A stretch of 64,000 nt of DNA, from the NCBI GenBank assembly GCA_030740765.1, contig JASLWR010000005.1, positions 37,610 through 101,609 of the forward strand, read 5' to 3'. The DNA comes from Thermoplasmatota archaeon. GTDB taxonomy: Archaea > Thermoplasmatota > Penumbrarchaeia > JASLWR01. Below the pieces are notes generated by a model. The model worked only from the letters and a program-made list of their open reading frames with translations. It was not told the DNA's origin and searched no databases. The translations under genes and the position numbers were made by a program. Of the stretch, positions 16,923 through 26,813 are shown piece after piece; the stretch's first letter is position 1; each line of letters starts with the position of its first letter.

Positions 16923-18404
16923 TCAGGTCCCCACAGCGACCTTTTGTCTTGATATCAATCGTTTTTTAAGTTTCAATCGTTCGATGATCCCCAACCCCAC
17001 GAATCCAGCAATGAAGTATTCAACGGGGAAGACCGTAGGAGTAGCCGCCGTGGGTAGACCAGCGGGAGCGCTAAGGGGGATCACCGTGGGAGATGCAGGG
17101 CTTGGGACCATAATGGGGTAACCTCCCGGTGGAGGTGGTGGAGGTGGTGGGGGTCCGGGAATTGGTGGTGGGCCGGGAGGGATTATCAGGTTAATGGGCG
17201 GTTTGGATGACTTTACGGCAAGTGTGACAGTGGAAAAGAATTTTATGTGTTCATCGTCTCCGACATTGTACAATACTCTGGCGGTTTGCTGAGGATGAAT
17301 AGATATATTATTATCTTGAAGGCTGGATGAGATATTGTAGCTGATGAATATCTTTTCACCGATGGTGACGTTGCTAATATTCCATTCCATGCGTGTCAGA
17401 TTGTCATTCGTTTTGTATATTACGTCCGGGTATCTCGTAAACGAGTTTTCGTCAACATAAAAACCATTGCGTAGAACGTCTCTGAGCATCGGTTCGGAAT
17501 CCCTGATGTCCGGGTCGTAACCGGCAGTATAGTTACGGAACCTCATTGCGATCTTTTCATAGATGGCAACCAGGTCATTGGGTGTCTTTGCAACGAAATA
17601 CTCACCACCGGTTTTCTTTGCCATCCAGCGGAGGAGGTCTTCGTCAATGCGGGTCGATGAACCGAACTCGTAGAGGCCTATTGTATAGATGGTGATATTA
17701 TTTTCAATGGATTCATTCAGCACTTCCATGGTGATATTGGTGCTGGATGGTTCCGGTTTGCCGTCGGTAAGAAGAATATTGATCCTCGATTTGTTCTCTT
17801 CACCATAGTCAATAAACTCCCTATTGGTCAGTTGTACGGCATCAGTGAAATTAGTCTGTCCCTGGTTGTCGATCTCGTTGAGGTCTTCCATGACCTGCTC
17901 GTAATCCGTGGAAAGATGATGGCTGCCTACCAGCTCAGCACTGTCTGAGAATTTGATCACTGCGGCACGATCCGGGGCGATGAGTTTTTCCACATAATTC
18001 TTGGCTGCATCCCGCCGCAGGTAATCCGGGTCGGCGAGATTCATGCTCATGGAGCAGTCTATTGTAAAAATTACGTCTTGGGAATTGAAATTAATGGCGG
18101 GATTTCCTGCCCCCGAGATCTCAAGGAAGACCGTTGCATTTTTTGGACACCTATCATCATATCTCTGCCATATTTCATCTGTCGAGATGGATTTGTCAAT
18201 GATCAAGTGGGGGGGTGAGTTAGCGTCGATACCGGTGTCAGCTCTCAATGAAAGGCTGTCTACGTTATCTTCAGATTCCACGGATTCAGACCGAAGCGAA
18301 ATGGGTTCCACTGAACCGGCGGGGATGGTCCCTCCAATATGGGAAAGATGGCCCGCAAGGCAGAATAAGGCCGCAGATATGACTGCTATAGTGATCACCC
18401 TCAT
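16923..18404 (-). CDS. Secreted VWA-domain protein with Pro-rich stalk and C-terminal anchor
   Basis: 493 residues. Signal peptide at ~1-20 (VITIAVISAALFCLAG). The VWA domain spans ~105-290 with a complete MIDAS: DCSMSMN (Asp-x-Ser-x-Ser), TNFTDAV (Thr) and LLTDGKPEP (Asp). A beta-rich region follows, then a proline/glycine stalk (~405-430) and a membrane helix near 458-480 followed by basic residues. VWA domains bind proteins through Mg2+; with the AAA ATPase 13 bp downstream and the giant VWA/Ig protein 15 bp upstream, this looks like one surface complex. The ligand is unknown. Confidence 0.88.
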   Translation of the reverse strand: MRVITIAVISAALFCLAGHLSHIGGTIPAGSVEPISLRSESVESEDNVDSLSLRADTGIDANSPPHLIIDKSISTDEIWQRYDDRCPKNATVFLEISGAGNPAINFNSQDVIFTIDCSMSMNLADPDYLRRDAAKNYVEKLIAPDRAAVIKFSDSAELVGSHHLSTDYEQVMEDLNEIDNQGQTNFTDAVQLTNREFIDYGEENKSRINILLTDGKPEPSSTNITMEVLNESIENNITIYTIGLYEFGSSTRIDEDLLRWMAKKTGGEYFVAKTPNDLVAIYEKIAMRFRNYTAGYDPDIRDSEPMLRDVLRNGFYVDENSFTRYPDVIYKTNDNLTRMEWNISNVTIGEKIFISYNISSSLQDNNISIHPQQTARVLYNVGDDEHIKFFSTVTLAVKSSKPPINLIIPPGPPPIPGPPPPPPPPPGGYPIMVPSPASPTVIPLSAPAGLPTAATPTVFPVEYFIAGFVGLGIIERLKLKKRLISRQKVAVGT

Positions 18405-18419
18405 CTTATCGATCCATCC

Positions 18420-21400
18420 CTAATCGTAAAAATCATCATCCGGTTCTTCGTCTATCCAACCGCTCATTTCATCCACATCGTCGGCCGCCATCCCGTATGG
18501 CTTTTCACTGTTACCCCGCTCTTCTTTCATTCGTTTGCGCTGATCCTTCCAGTCCTTCTTTCTCCTCTTGGATTCAACTTCATCCGCACCGTCATCCGTT
18601 TCACCCTCCGGGCTTTCATCAAGCCATCCACCCATCTCCTCTATGTCATCCTGGGCATCCTGATAACGTCCTCCACTCCCTCTTCCTCTCCCTTTTTTCC
18701 CCCTATTCCCCTTTCTCCCTTTACCGCGTTTTGAAGATTTTTTATTTTTTCCCGTTCTTCCACGCCCCTTCGAGGGAGTGCTTTCGTTACTAAGACTTTT
18801 TTCTTCCTCCTCCTCCTCTAACATATCCGAGGTCACCACTGTGGCCTCTTCCTCCTTCTCACTGTATTTCTCGACGTCATCCGTTTTACCTGCGCTTTCC
18901 TTCTTTTCGCTGATCGATACGTTTTCTTTCTTACTGCCTTTCACCCATTTTTTTGCCTGGCCTGTGCGCACCAGTACAAAAATGATTATTATGATAAGCA
19001 AAATAAGAAGTATGAAGAGTATCAACGGCATGGAATCGCTGAATTCCTGAAGGAAGGGCGTCTCGTTCTCCACTTCTATGACCGACGATTGTATTCTCTC
19101 ATTACCGTACTCGTCCACTGCCTTTATCTGGTAGGTATGCTTGCCGTTGTCCTCCACGCCTGTGGTCCATATGTACCAAAATGAGTTATCAGCCTCGTCG
19201 TAACCCATCTCTTTCCACCCGGCCCCTTCGATGTTTATGTACATTCGCGAGGCGTTATCATTGTTCTCAACCCTGAATTCGATCTGGCTGTCACCCTTCA
19301 CAGGTACATCGTCCAGAAGGACGCCGGGTCCCCTGTTGTTGAAGTTCACCATTACCATGCCAACATTGGATTTGCCAACGTAGTCCCTTACGGTGATGAT
19401 CAGGGTGTGGGCCCCATCCGGATATTTCGTAGTATCTATTGGGGCTTCATAGAGGCCGGTAACGGGATTGATGAAAACGCTTATTGGAGTGCTGTTATCC
19501 ACCGACATGGCCACTGACTCTACTGATACAGTGTCGTAACAGTAGGCTTTCACAGTATTTGTCCCGGTCAGGTGGTCTCCGGCCCCTGGTGAGACCAATG
19601 TCAGCTCGGGGACCGAATTGTCCACATTTACTTTTATGGCACGGGTGGTGACATGCCCGGCTTCATCCACAGCCATCACTTCGATCTCATGGGTTCCATC
19701 GGTGTAATTTCCGGTATCCCAGAGGTTTGGCCCCGTGGAGTTTATCTTCACCCATCCGGTCTTGTCCACATTGTACTGGATATTGGTGTCATAATGATCT
19801 TTTGAGCCGATATCTATCTCGGCAAGGCCTGTGAGATACGCGTTTCCAGCGGGTTTCCTTATATCAAGGGTTGGGAAGTTCCCGTCGACCCTGAATCCCA
19901 CCGGAGCCAGCGTGACGCTGTTCAGGGATCCATCATATGCGGTAACGGAAACTTCATACCCCCCGTCTGTGATTCCATAAAGGGATTGGGTGTACTCGTA
20001 GTAATTGGATACGGAATTGTGTGTTGCCTGCACCTTTTTTGCGTGGGGAGATCCAGTGAAGATGTATAGGCTCACCTTATCAACGCCAAGGCTGTCCGAA
20101 GCCAGTATCCTGAATGTCATGGACCCTTCCACGAATTGATCCGGTGTGGGGCTGTGAACCGTGCATTCCGGGAAACCGTTGTCCACTGTCACAGTGATGG
20201 TCTCCACCACGGTGTGCCCTATTGCATCCCGGGCTCTTATGGATATGCTATGCAATCCGTCTCCGGTCCTTGATGTGTTCCACGGGACGCCGATGTCCCG
20301 CCACCCGGAGGAATCCACATTATATTCTGTGGGCAGAGGATACGAATCGATGGTGGTGACGTTCATGTCCACGCTTCCGTTAAGGTAATATTGGTTTTTC
20401 GGGCTGTTTATGACTAGTTTAGGCGGCGTGTTGTCCACGTTGAAGAATACCGGTCCGTCGCTAGCCACCTTGCCTGAAAGATCATATGCCAGGGCGGAAA
20501 TCGTCTGGATGCCGTCCTCAAGGATCACAGTGGTATCAAGGCTGTACTCGTAGTAACCGCTCTGGCTGTTGAAGGTAGCGTTCACCAGCTCGTTGTATAT
20601 GTCCAGAACGACCAGGGAGATACCCACCGTATCGCTGGCCTTCACCTTGAAAGTCATAACTCCCTGCATATACTGGTTATCATATGGTGTATGTATCTCG
20701 CAAGTGGGTTTCCTGTTGTCCACGGTTACCGTAATGGAATGACTGGTCGAGTGGCCCGCGAGGTCCCTGCCCCTGATCTCAATGACGTGCTTTCCGTCGG
20801 CTATCAAGGTGGTATTCCAAGCGATCGAGACGTCCTTCCATCCGCTGGAATCTATATTGTATTCAAGAGATCTTGGGAATGACTCCCCGCTCAAAGACGT
20901 GTTAAGTTGAACTGAACCCGAGACGATATCACCCTCCAACGGACTGTTAATCAGTAGCATTGGGGCATTGTTATCCACCTGAAAATCAACTTGCGCCGAT
21001 ATCGTACGGTTGCCAGCAAGGTCCAGGGCCATTATTGTTGTTGAATAATTCCCGTCGTTTACACCGTTTGTATCAAAGATGCATTCGAAATAACCTGTGC
21101 CAGAGTTATAGCTCATAGAAGTGTTCAATATCTCCGCTTGGGTCCCAGAATCCAGAATAATCGCCCTGACGCTTTCAAGTCCCACTTCGTCTGAGACTAT
21201 GGCTCCAAGGGTATATATTCCCTCAATGAACTGGTTTTGAGAGGGAAGGTTCAATCTACATTCCGGGTTATGATTGTCTATGGTTATTATGATACTCTCC
21301 AGGACCTCGTGCCCAGCCTTGTCCCCTGCTCTGATCCTCATGATGTGGTCTCCGTCAGGGAACAACCAGGTACTCCAGTTATCAGAACTATTCACCCAGC

Positions 21401-24400
21401 CTGAACTGTCTATGTTGTATTCAAGCAGGTCCAGAAATGCATCGGATACTGAAATATTAAGTGTAAAGGTACCATAAATAATCTGTCCGTCCGTTGGCTT
21501 ATAGATAGTCATTCTCGGTTCGTTGTTGTCTACATTGAAATCCTTGGTCGCAGACGGTCTGCTATGACCTGCTTTGTCATGAACGTATGCTGTGAACCGG
21601 TAGCTGCCGTCTGGCAGGTTGGCCGTTCCCAGTACTAGTTCATAGTAGCCGGAATCCATATTGTATCCCATGGATGTGTTTGAAACCAACTCTGCTCCTG
21701 TCTCATTTATTATGGTGCCGTTCACGCTTTGGATTCCGATCGCGTCCATGGCAGTTACCCTGAACGAGTACAATCCCTCTATGTATTCACCGGATATTGG
21801 GGTTATTACAGTTGATTGGCTGGGTGCGGTGTTGTCCACTATGAAGTTTATTTGCATTGTTGACTCGGCCCCGTAAGGGTCTTTGGCATTAACGTGGAGA
21901 ACGTGGGCCCCGTCCAAGTAAAGGGACGAATCCAATAGAGCGCCGAATTCAGTCCCGGAGACAAGCGACATGTTGAACCAAGCATTTGCATCCACCCGGT
22001 AACGTGGGTTTGTATCGGTATCTGGGATCCCGTCGGGATCGCTAATGTTCGCGATGATCTGGTAGTTACCCGAAACAATATCCCCCGCAACGAGGTTTTT
22101 CATTATTATATCCACATCGTTGAATATCTCAATATTGCCTGATTGGCTACCCAGGTTTCCAGCCTTGTCGTAGGCGTTAACAGTATGCGTGTAAACCCCC
22201 GATACGAGTCCGGTTGTGACCGTTACGTTGTCCGATGTGTAGTCCCCGTCGTAAGCCACCTCATCGTTTCCCGTTCCATCATCCCTCATGGGCACCTGAT
22301 TGGCACCACCAATGTTGGATGCATCGAGGTAAACATTTCCCAACCCGGTATCCTCATCGGAACAGTTGGCCACCACGTATATGGAATACCCGTCCTGGGC
22401 CTTGACACGGCCTGGGGGGTAAGAGGTATTCACCCTGCCCACGGAAGGTTGTACGTTGTCCAGTCGCACTGTGTACTGGGTTCCGTTCATGTTACCGGCG
22501 CGATCGGTCCCTTCTACCTGGAAGATGATATCTCCCGAATCCAGGCTGTTAACTGTAACCAGATCGGAGCCATAAATGTCGTCATCGGCTTTTCCGTCCG
22601 CGTGCAATCCGTCATCGAACATGTTGACCTTGAGGGCGATTCCGATGGAGGACAGGTCTGCTTGGATGGAGTCGATCCCGTGGGGCTGTTCGATACCCAG
22701 GGTGCTGGCTCCGAAACTCTGGATCACCTGCGAAACATTGTTGTAGATTGCATACAGGTCGGTGGAGGATGGTGCGAAGTAATATTTGCCCCCTATCGAT
22801 GAATTGGCTATGCTCATGACATCGAACTCGGTGGTGTACTTGTAGGAAGCTTCGGTGGGATCGAGATAACCCGATGCGGTGGCATTAGTCCCTTGAGGCC
22901 ACATCCCAAGGCCGATAGTGAAGACCGGTATACTGGCATTGATCAATCCCGTTCGTGTCCGTTCGGGCGAGCCACCAGGGAAATTGGCTGTGGTCTTGGC
23001 GTTCACCGGATTTGTATCGAGTTCTCTCTGAATGGAAGGATATGCTCTCATAGGCGAGTCCCATATACAACCTCCGCTCACGGTCCAGGTCTGTCTACCG
23101 GCGCCGTTTGGTGCCCCGGGACAGTATGTTTCCGAGCCGGTTTCGTACCGGTTTCCACCAAGGGTTCCACCGGTATCGTTCCCATCCGTCATTGCGATGA
23201 CCACCGGAACCGCTTCCTCTCTTCGGTTGTTGATGGCATACTGGATTCCAGTACCTATGGTGTCCCAAATAGGTGTGTTGCAGCTGGGTTGGCCGAGATT
23301 CGTCGTAAGATGCAGACCGTCATCCCTGGTGATTATATATTTCGAGACATTGCGTCCGGTGGACGTGTAACCTGTACCCTGTGGATCGTTATAGGTTTCG
23401 GACATTGTTAGGAAGGTGGAGTACTGTTTGACGTCTTCCAGGGGCCAGGGTCCTTGTCTGTCAAAGGATACTATTGCGCACCTGTCATTATCCGCAAGCT
23501 GGTCCAGGAAGGTGGAGGAAGCGTATTCAAGGTCATCCCATTTCATTCCCCCGGAGCCGTTCGAATCCCGCATGGATCCGGAGTTATCCAGAACCAGTAC
23601 CACGTCCAGAGGTTTTCTCTCGACAACATCCTCGATCAATATCTTGTAGTCAAGCGCCTTGGCCGTTACCCTTATCACATCACCATTCTTGACGGCTACT
23701 TGCCCCGCCGGTAGCATGGTGTCGATCTCCAGTATCGTGGGTTCGTACTGATCCACGTTGCATGCTGCTGTCACGTTTCTAAAGTTTCCCTTCGAATCGG
23801 TGGCATGAACATAGGCTGCTCGGTAACCCCCGCCAACAGTTACGTTTACGAGAGCAGTGCCATATGTATTATCGTTGGGTGCCCCATCGTTATGAAGTCC
23901 ATCGTCGTACATGGTGAGGCCGGGGTCGTCCCCAATCATAGAAGCATCGCAGCGGACGGAACTAATTGAGGACACCGATTCGATAACCTTTGCGATAATG
24001 GTAACCTTGTCTCCAGGTTTTGCAGTGTTTTGTCCAGTGGGATATAGCGTTGTTGCATTGGTGATCTGAGGGCCAGAATTATCGAATTTTACCGGGATCG
24101 ATGTAATATCGTTTGTTGTATCCCCCGTGGAATCATATCTTATTATATGCCGCCCGTCGCTCCATCCCGATGTATTGATCTGGAAAGACCATGTAGGACC
24201 GCCTGCCATGGTAGCTATAAGTATACCATCTATACTCAATTCAACCTTATCGGCATTTGTGGAATTACACCTGAAGTTCACCACACCGGTCAGTATGTCC
24301 CCCGATTCCGGGAGATATGGAGTTACGGGATTCGCACTCGTGTTTCCAGTGAATAAGCCCAAGGCGGCAAGTCCGCTGATAACGATCATTGTTGTCATGG

Positions 24401-24434
24401 CCATCGCAGACCATTTACTACTCATGTTGAACAT
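18420..24434 (-). CDS. Giant surface protein: Ig-like repeats, VWA domain, membrane helix, charged cytoplasmic tail
   Basis: 2004 residues. The ATG at 24434 has GGAAGGGAT upstream, then a signal peptide (~8-34). Ig-like domains flank a VWA domain (~265-575) with LVLDNSGSM and AMTDGNDTGG (MIDAS). From ~780 to ~1750 two kinds of Ig-like module alternate, one carrying YNIDSSGW and VTVDN signatures, the other a DxxGxxxV signature. A membrane helix lies near 1800-1822, followed by ~180 residues of basic and acidic low complexity. Within the tail two similar blocks occur: DDIEEMGGWLDESPEGE and DDVDEMSGWIDEEPDDD, the second ending the protein as DDDFYD. Likely an adhesin or scaffold linked to the operon's AAA ATPase. 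Confidence 0.9.
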   Translation of the reverse strand: MFNMSSKWSAMAMTTMIVISGLAALGLFTGNTSANPVTPYLPESGDILTGVVNFRCNSTNADKVELSIDGILIATMAGGPTWSFQINTSGWSDGRHIIRYDSTGDTTNDITSIPVKFDNSGPQITNATTLYPTGQNTAKPGDKVTIIAKVIESVSSISSVRCDASMIGDDPGLTMYDDGLHNDGAPNDNTYGTALVNVTVGGGYRAAYVHATDSKGNFRNVTAACNVDQYEPTILEIDTMLPAGQVAVKNGDVIRVTAKALDYKILIEDVVERKPLDVVLVLDNSGSMRDSNGSGGMKWDDLEYASSTFLDQLADNDRCAIVSFDRQGPWPLEDVKQYSTFLTMSETYNDPQGTGYTSTGRNVSKYIITRDDGLHLTTNLGQPSCNTPIWDTIGTGIQYAINNRREEAVPVVIAMTDGNDTGGTLGGNRYETGSETYCPGAPNGAGRQTWTVSGGCIWDSPMRAYPSIQRELDTNPVNAKTTANFPGGSPERTRTGLINASIPVFTIGLGMWPQGTNATASGYLDPTEASYKYTTEFDVMSIANSSIGGKYYFAPSSTDLYAIYNNVSQVIQSFGASTLGIEQPHGIDSIQADLSSIGIALKVNMFDDGLHADGKADDDIYGSDLVTVNSLDSGDIIFQVEGTDRAGNMNGTQYTVRLDNVQPSVGRVNTSYPPGRVKAQDGYSIYVVANCSDEDTGLGNVYLDASNIGGANQVPMRDDGTGNDEVAYDGDYTSDNVTVTTGLVSGVYTHTVNAYDKAGNLGSQSGNIEIFNDVDIIMKNLVAGDIVSGNYQIIANISDPDGIPDTDTNPRYRVDANAWFNMSLVSGTEFGALLDSSLYLDGAHVLHVNAKDPYGAESTMQINFIVDNTAPSQSTVITPISGEYIEGLYSFRVTAMDAIGIQSVNGTIINETGAELVSNTSMGYNMDSGYYELVLGTANLPDGSYRFTAYVHDKAGHSRPSATKDFNVDNNEPRMTIYKPTDGQIIYGTFTLNISVSDAFLDLLEYNIDSSGWVNSSDNWSTWLFPDGDHIMRIRAGDKAGHEVLESIIITIDNHNPECRLNLPSQNQFIEGIYTLGAIVSDEVGLESVRAIILDSGTQAEILNTSMSYNSGTGYFECIFDTNGVNDGNYSTTIMALDLAGNRTISAQVDFQVDNNAPMLLINSPLEGDIVSGSVQLNTSLSGESFPRSLEYNIDSSGWKDVSIAWNTTLIADGKHVIEIRGRDLAGHSTSHSITVTVDNRKPTCEIHTPYDNQYMQGVMTFKVKASDTVGISLVVLDIYNELVNATFNSQSGYYEYSLDTTVILEDGIQTISALAYDLSGKVASDGPVFFNVDNTPPKLVINSPKNQYYLNGSVDMNVTTIDSYPLPTEYNVDSSGWRDIGVPWNTSRTGDGLHSISIRARDAIGHTVVETITVTVDNGFPECTVHSPTPDQFVEGSMTFRILASDSLGVDKVSLYIFTGSPHAKKVQATHNSVSNYYEYTQSLYGITDGGYEVSVTAYDGSLNSVTLAPVGFRVDGNFPTLDIRKPAGNAYLTGLAEIDIGSKDHYDTNIQYNVDKTGWVKINSTGPNLWDTGNYTDGTHEIEVMAVDEAGHVTTRAIKVNVDNSVPELTLVSPGAGDHLTGTNTVKAYCYDTVSVESVAMSVDNSTPISVFINPVTGLYEAPIDTTKYPDGAHTLIITVRDYVGKSNVGMVMVNFNNRGPGVLLDDVPVKGDSQIEFRVENNDNASRMYINIEGAGWKEMGYDEADNSFWYIWTTGVEDNGKHTYQIKAVDEYGNERIQSSVIEVENETPFLQEFSDSMPLILFILLILLIIIIIFVLVRTGQAKKWVKGSKKENVSISEKKESAGKTDDVEKYSEKEEEATVVTSDMLEEEEEEKSLSNESTPSKGRGRTGKNKKSSKRGKGRKGNRGKKGRGRGSGGRYQDAQDDIEEMGGWLDESPEGETDDGADEVESKRRKKDWKDQRKRMKEERGNSEKPYGMAADDVDEMSGWIDEEPDDDFYD

Positions 24435-24733
24435 AACAATCCCTTCCAGTAAATTATGCGTCCATAACGCAGGTCATTACTAAATATATTTTATGGTACA
24501 TATTTCGAAACAATTCTTATACGTGGGTGAGTTTATTGAACCTAACCTCTCAAATTTTTCTACCAACTGCTCTTTTTCTACATAATATAGTTGGATTATA
24601 GAACTCTTGCCTTTCTATCCGTATTTTATCACATATTTGGATTTCAGATTGACCAAAAAAAAAAGAATTTTACAAAATTTTATATCGCTAAAAGTAGTTA
24701 ACATTTAAGTATAGTATTATTGGGGTAAACAAA
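24435..24733. other. Divergent promoter gap between the giant surface gene and the C25 peptidase
   Basis: 299 bp without a gene. A TATA-like stretch for the - gene lies at 24482-24495 (AAATATATTTTATG on +). For the + gene, TTTATATC at ~24680 sits about 50 nt before the ATG. The rest is AT-rich with no structure I can support. Confidence 0.4.
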
Positions 24734-26800
24734 ATGGATGTAGATCTGAAGAAAAAGAAATATTTTGCGATAACCGCAGTTGCAGTCCTGGGCCTGGCGG
24801 CAATTGGTCTATATGTCATGATGGGACCAGCTGAGGAGTATATACCTCCATATGAACCCACCATCGATCTTCCCAAGGAGTACATAATTCTCGTAAATGA
24901 ACCCCAAAATCTCCATGACATGATGTTCATATCGTCTCTGTCTTCCATAGCAGTGCGGGAAACGTATCATCCCCTGTTCATACTTGAGGACGGGAAACTG
25001 GACGATCATCAGTTGTGGACAATCGAGCATTTCGTTGATGAGATGAAGAACGCGCCTAAACTTTTATTCACCTCCGACGAGACCGTATTGAATAATGTGA
25101 AAGGACAGGTTGAGGGCGTGGTACAATACGAGATATCCAATGACGTGCTTGCACAGTTCAAGGGATTTGACGACGTCATTGATGTGAATTCATACCCGGA
25201 GGCGCTTTGGGCCGCTCCGGTGGCCCGGGTAGAAAACAAGGTCATTAGGCTCGGTCGTACCACATTCAAGAATCAGGAGGACGCATGGGATCGCCTGCAG
25301 GACAATGGCATAAACGCAAGATATATTATTGTGACCAATCCTTACGATATCTCGGCGTCCCTCATGGCAAATAATACGGAATATTACGACGAGTATGATT
25401 CGAATTTTCATACGCCGTCATTATCCCTTGTATCTTCACAGTTGGCCGCCTATCACAATGCCTATGTACTTACCAGCGCTCCGGCTTCCACCGAAGAAGT
25501 ATATACCTTCGAGAACCCGAATTTCGATGTAGCGGAAAATTACCAATTAAATGCTAGGGCAACCGGATATTATCTTGCATTGAAGGAACTGTCTGCCAGG
25601 TATTACAACCCCACGGCCGATATAGGACAGCATGATATATACAAGGATTCTCCCGAATACGTTTGCATCGTCGGAAGCGCCGCCGCCATTCCCCAGTTCC
25701 AGATACCGGGCAACGGAGACGGCGACGATCTCGTTAGCTGCGATGTGATCTTCGGATTTCTGGATGATGACAACACGCTGATGGACGCAGCGGTTGGCCG
25801 AATAGTGAACTACAACGTGCAGGGTGCCTCGAACCAGATGGCTAAGACACTTGGATTCGATTACGTCGTGGATACGGTTACCGTGGAATATTCGGACGGT
25901 CCCAGGGACGTACAGTGGAGAAAACACGGGGCTTCCTTCAGCGGATTCGATATTACCTACAAGAGAATGCAGGTTTCTCCTGCAAGGTGGGTTTGCAAGG
26001 ACTATACCGACGAGGGAATGGAATACGAATACTACGGACCGGCTCTAGTTGAGCAGGATATCACCATAACTCCAGAGACCACCCTCGAGCCAGCGGTTCA
26101 GGCCAGTGGATTACTTGCCTACAGGGGACACGGCAGCGACAATGGCGGTCTTTACATGATCGCTTACAAGAATGGGGATGAAAACGCAGTACTGCGCGGA
26201 ACCGAGGCCCGGGAATTATTCATCCCTCCACAGGTGTCTTTTTTCGTGTCGTGCATGAACGGCAAGATCCACGGAAAGGATTTTGGCGATGGCGCTCCGG
26301 ACGTACCCTATGACGAACTGTTTTCCACGAACTATCTCTACGGAGGGGCGGTGGCACTGGGAGGGGCAACGGAAGTGAGCTACAGCAATATCGGACAGGA
26401 TTTATACTCGTACCCTGAGGAATATCTCCCGGGTATACTGAATCCGGAATGGGGCGATGGGGATCACGAGTGGAACCGGAACGACGCCTGGTTCGCTTTC
26501 TTCTGGGAGGGTATGTTGAATGATGAAGATAGCCATGGAAGTATCGGAAAGGCGCTTCAGTGGGCCGAGAACCGTTATATCGCCTACCAGACCTCCAAGG
26601 GGATGCCTGTGACACCATTCGTATCCATGATGTCCGGAGGTACGAACGGAGATACTGGCGAGGACCCCGCAGTGCACTGGAAAGAGGTTGCCATGTTCGT
26701 TATTTACGGGGACCCCGCATTCACTCCTTACAGCTGGAAGTCGGGCGAGAACAGCTACAACCCCTGGAAGAACGGAGTAAACGAAGGGGATGACCTTTAA
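24734..26800 (+). CDS. Gingipain-like (C25) cysteine peptidase, secreted or anchored
   Basis: 688 residues. A basic start (DLKKKKYF) and hydrophobic helix (~10-30) make an N-terminal signal anchor. The body is an alpha/beta caspase-haemoglobinase fold: LAYRGHGSDNGG carries the catalytic His (~465) and VSFFVSCMNGKI the catalytic Cys (~505), the clan CD pair in gingipain order. GTPase-like strands before it (YVCIVGSAAAIPQF) fit the first half of the C25 domain. It would cut extracellular proteins. Such peptidases are reported from sediment Thermoplasmata, in keeping with protein-detritus feeding. It stands alone between the divergent surface operon and the DUF531 gene 13 bp downstream. Confidence 0.85.
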   Translation: MDVDLKKKKYFAITAVAVLGLAAIGLYVMMGPAEEYIPPYEPTIDLPKEYIILVNEPQNLHDMMFISSLSSIAVRETYHPLFILEDGKLDDHQLWTIEHFVDEMKNAPKLLFTSDETVLNNVKGQVEGVVQYEISNDVLAQFKGFDDVIDVNSYPEALWAAPVARVENKVIRLGRTTFKNQEDAWDRLQDNGINARYIIVTNPYDISASLMANNTEYYDEYDSNFHTPSLSLVSSQLAAYHNAYVLTSAPASTEEVYTFENPNFDVAENYQLNARATGYYLALKELSARYYNPTADIGQHDIYKDSPEYVCIVGSAAAIPQFQIPGNGDGDDLVSCDVIFGFLDDDNTLMDAAVGRIVNYNVQGASNQMAKTLGFDYVVDTVTVEYSDGPRDVQWRKHGASFSGFDITYKRMQVSPARWVCKDYTDEGMEYEYYGPALVEQDITITPETTLEPAVQASGLLAYRGHGSDNGGLYMIAYKNGDENAVLRGTEARELFIPPQVSFFVSCMNGKIHGKDFGDGAPDVPYDELFSTNYLYGGAVALGGATEVSYSNIGQDLYSYPEEYLPGILNPEWGDGDHEWNRNDAWFAFFWEGMLNDEDSHGSIGKALQWAENRYIAYQTSKGMPVTPFVSMMSGGTNGDTGEDPAVHWKEVAMFVIYGDPAFTPYSWKSGENSYNPWKNGVNEGDDL

Positions 26801-26813
26801 CAGGGAATAATTT

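Noticed and set aside
22143..22802. 219-residue + strand frame inside the giant surface gene
   Set aside because: Antisense to the VWA/Ig repeats, without motifs or a ribosome site.
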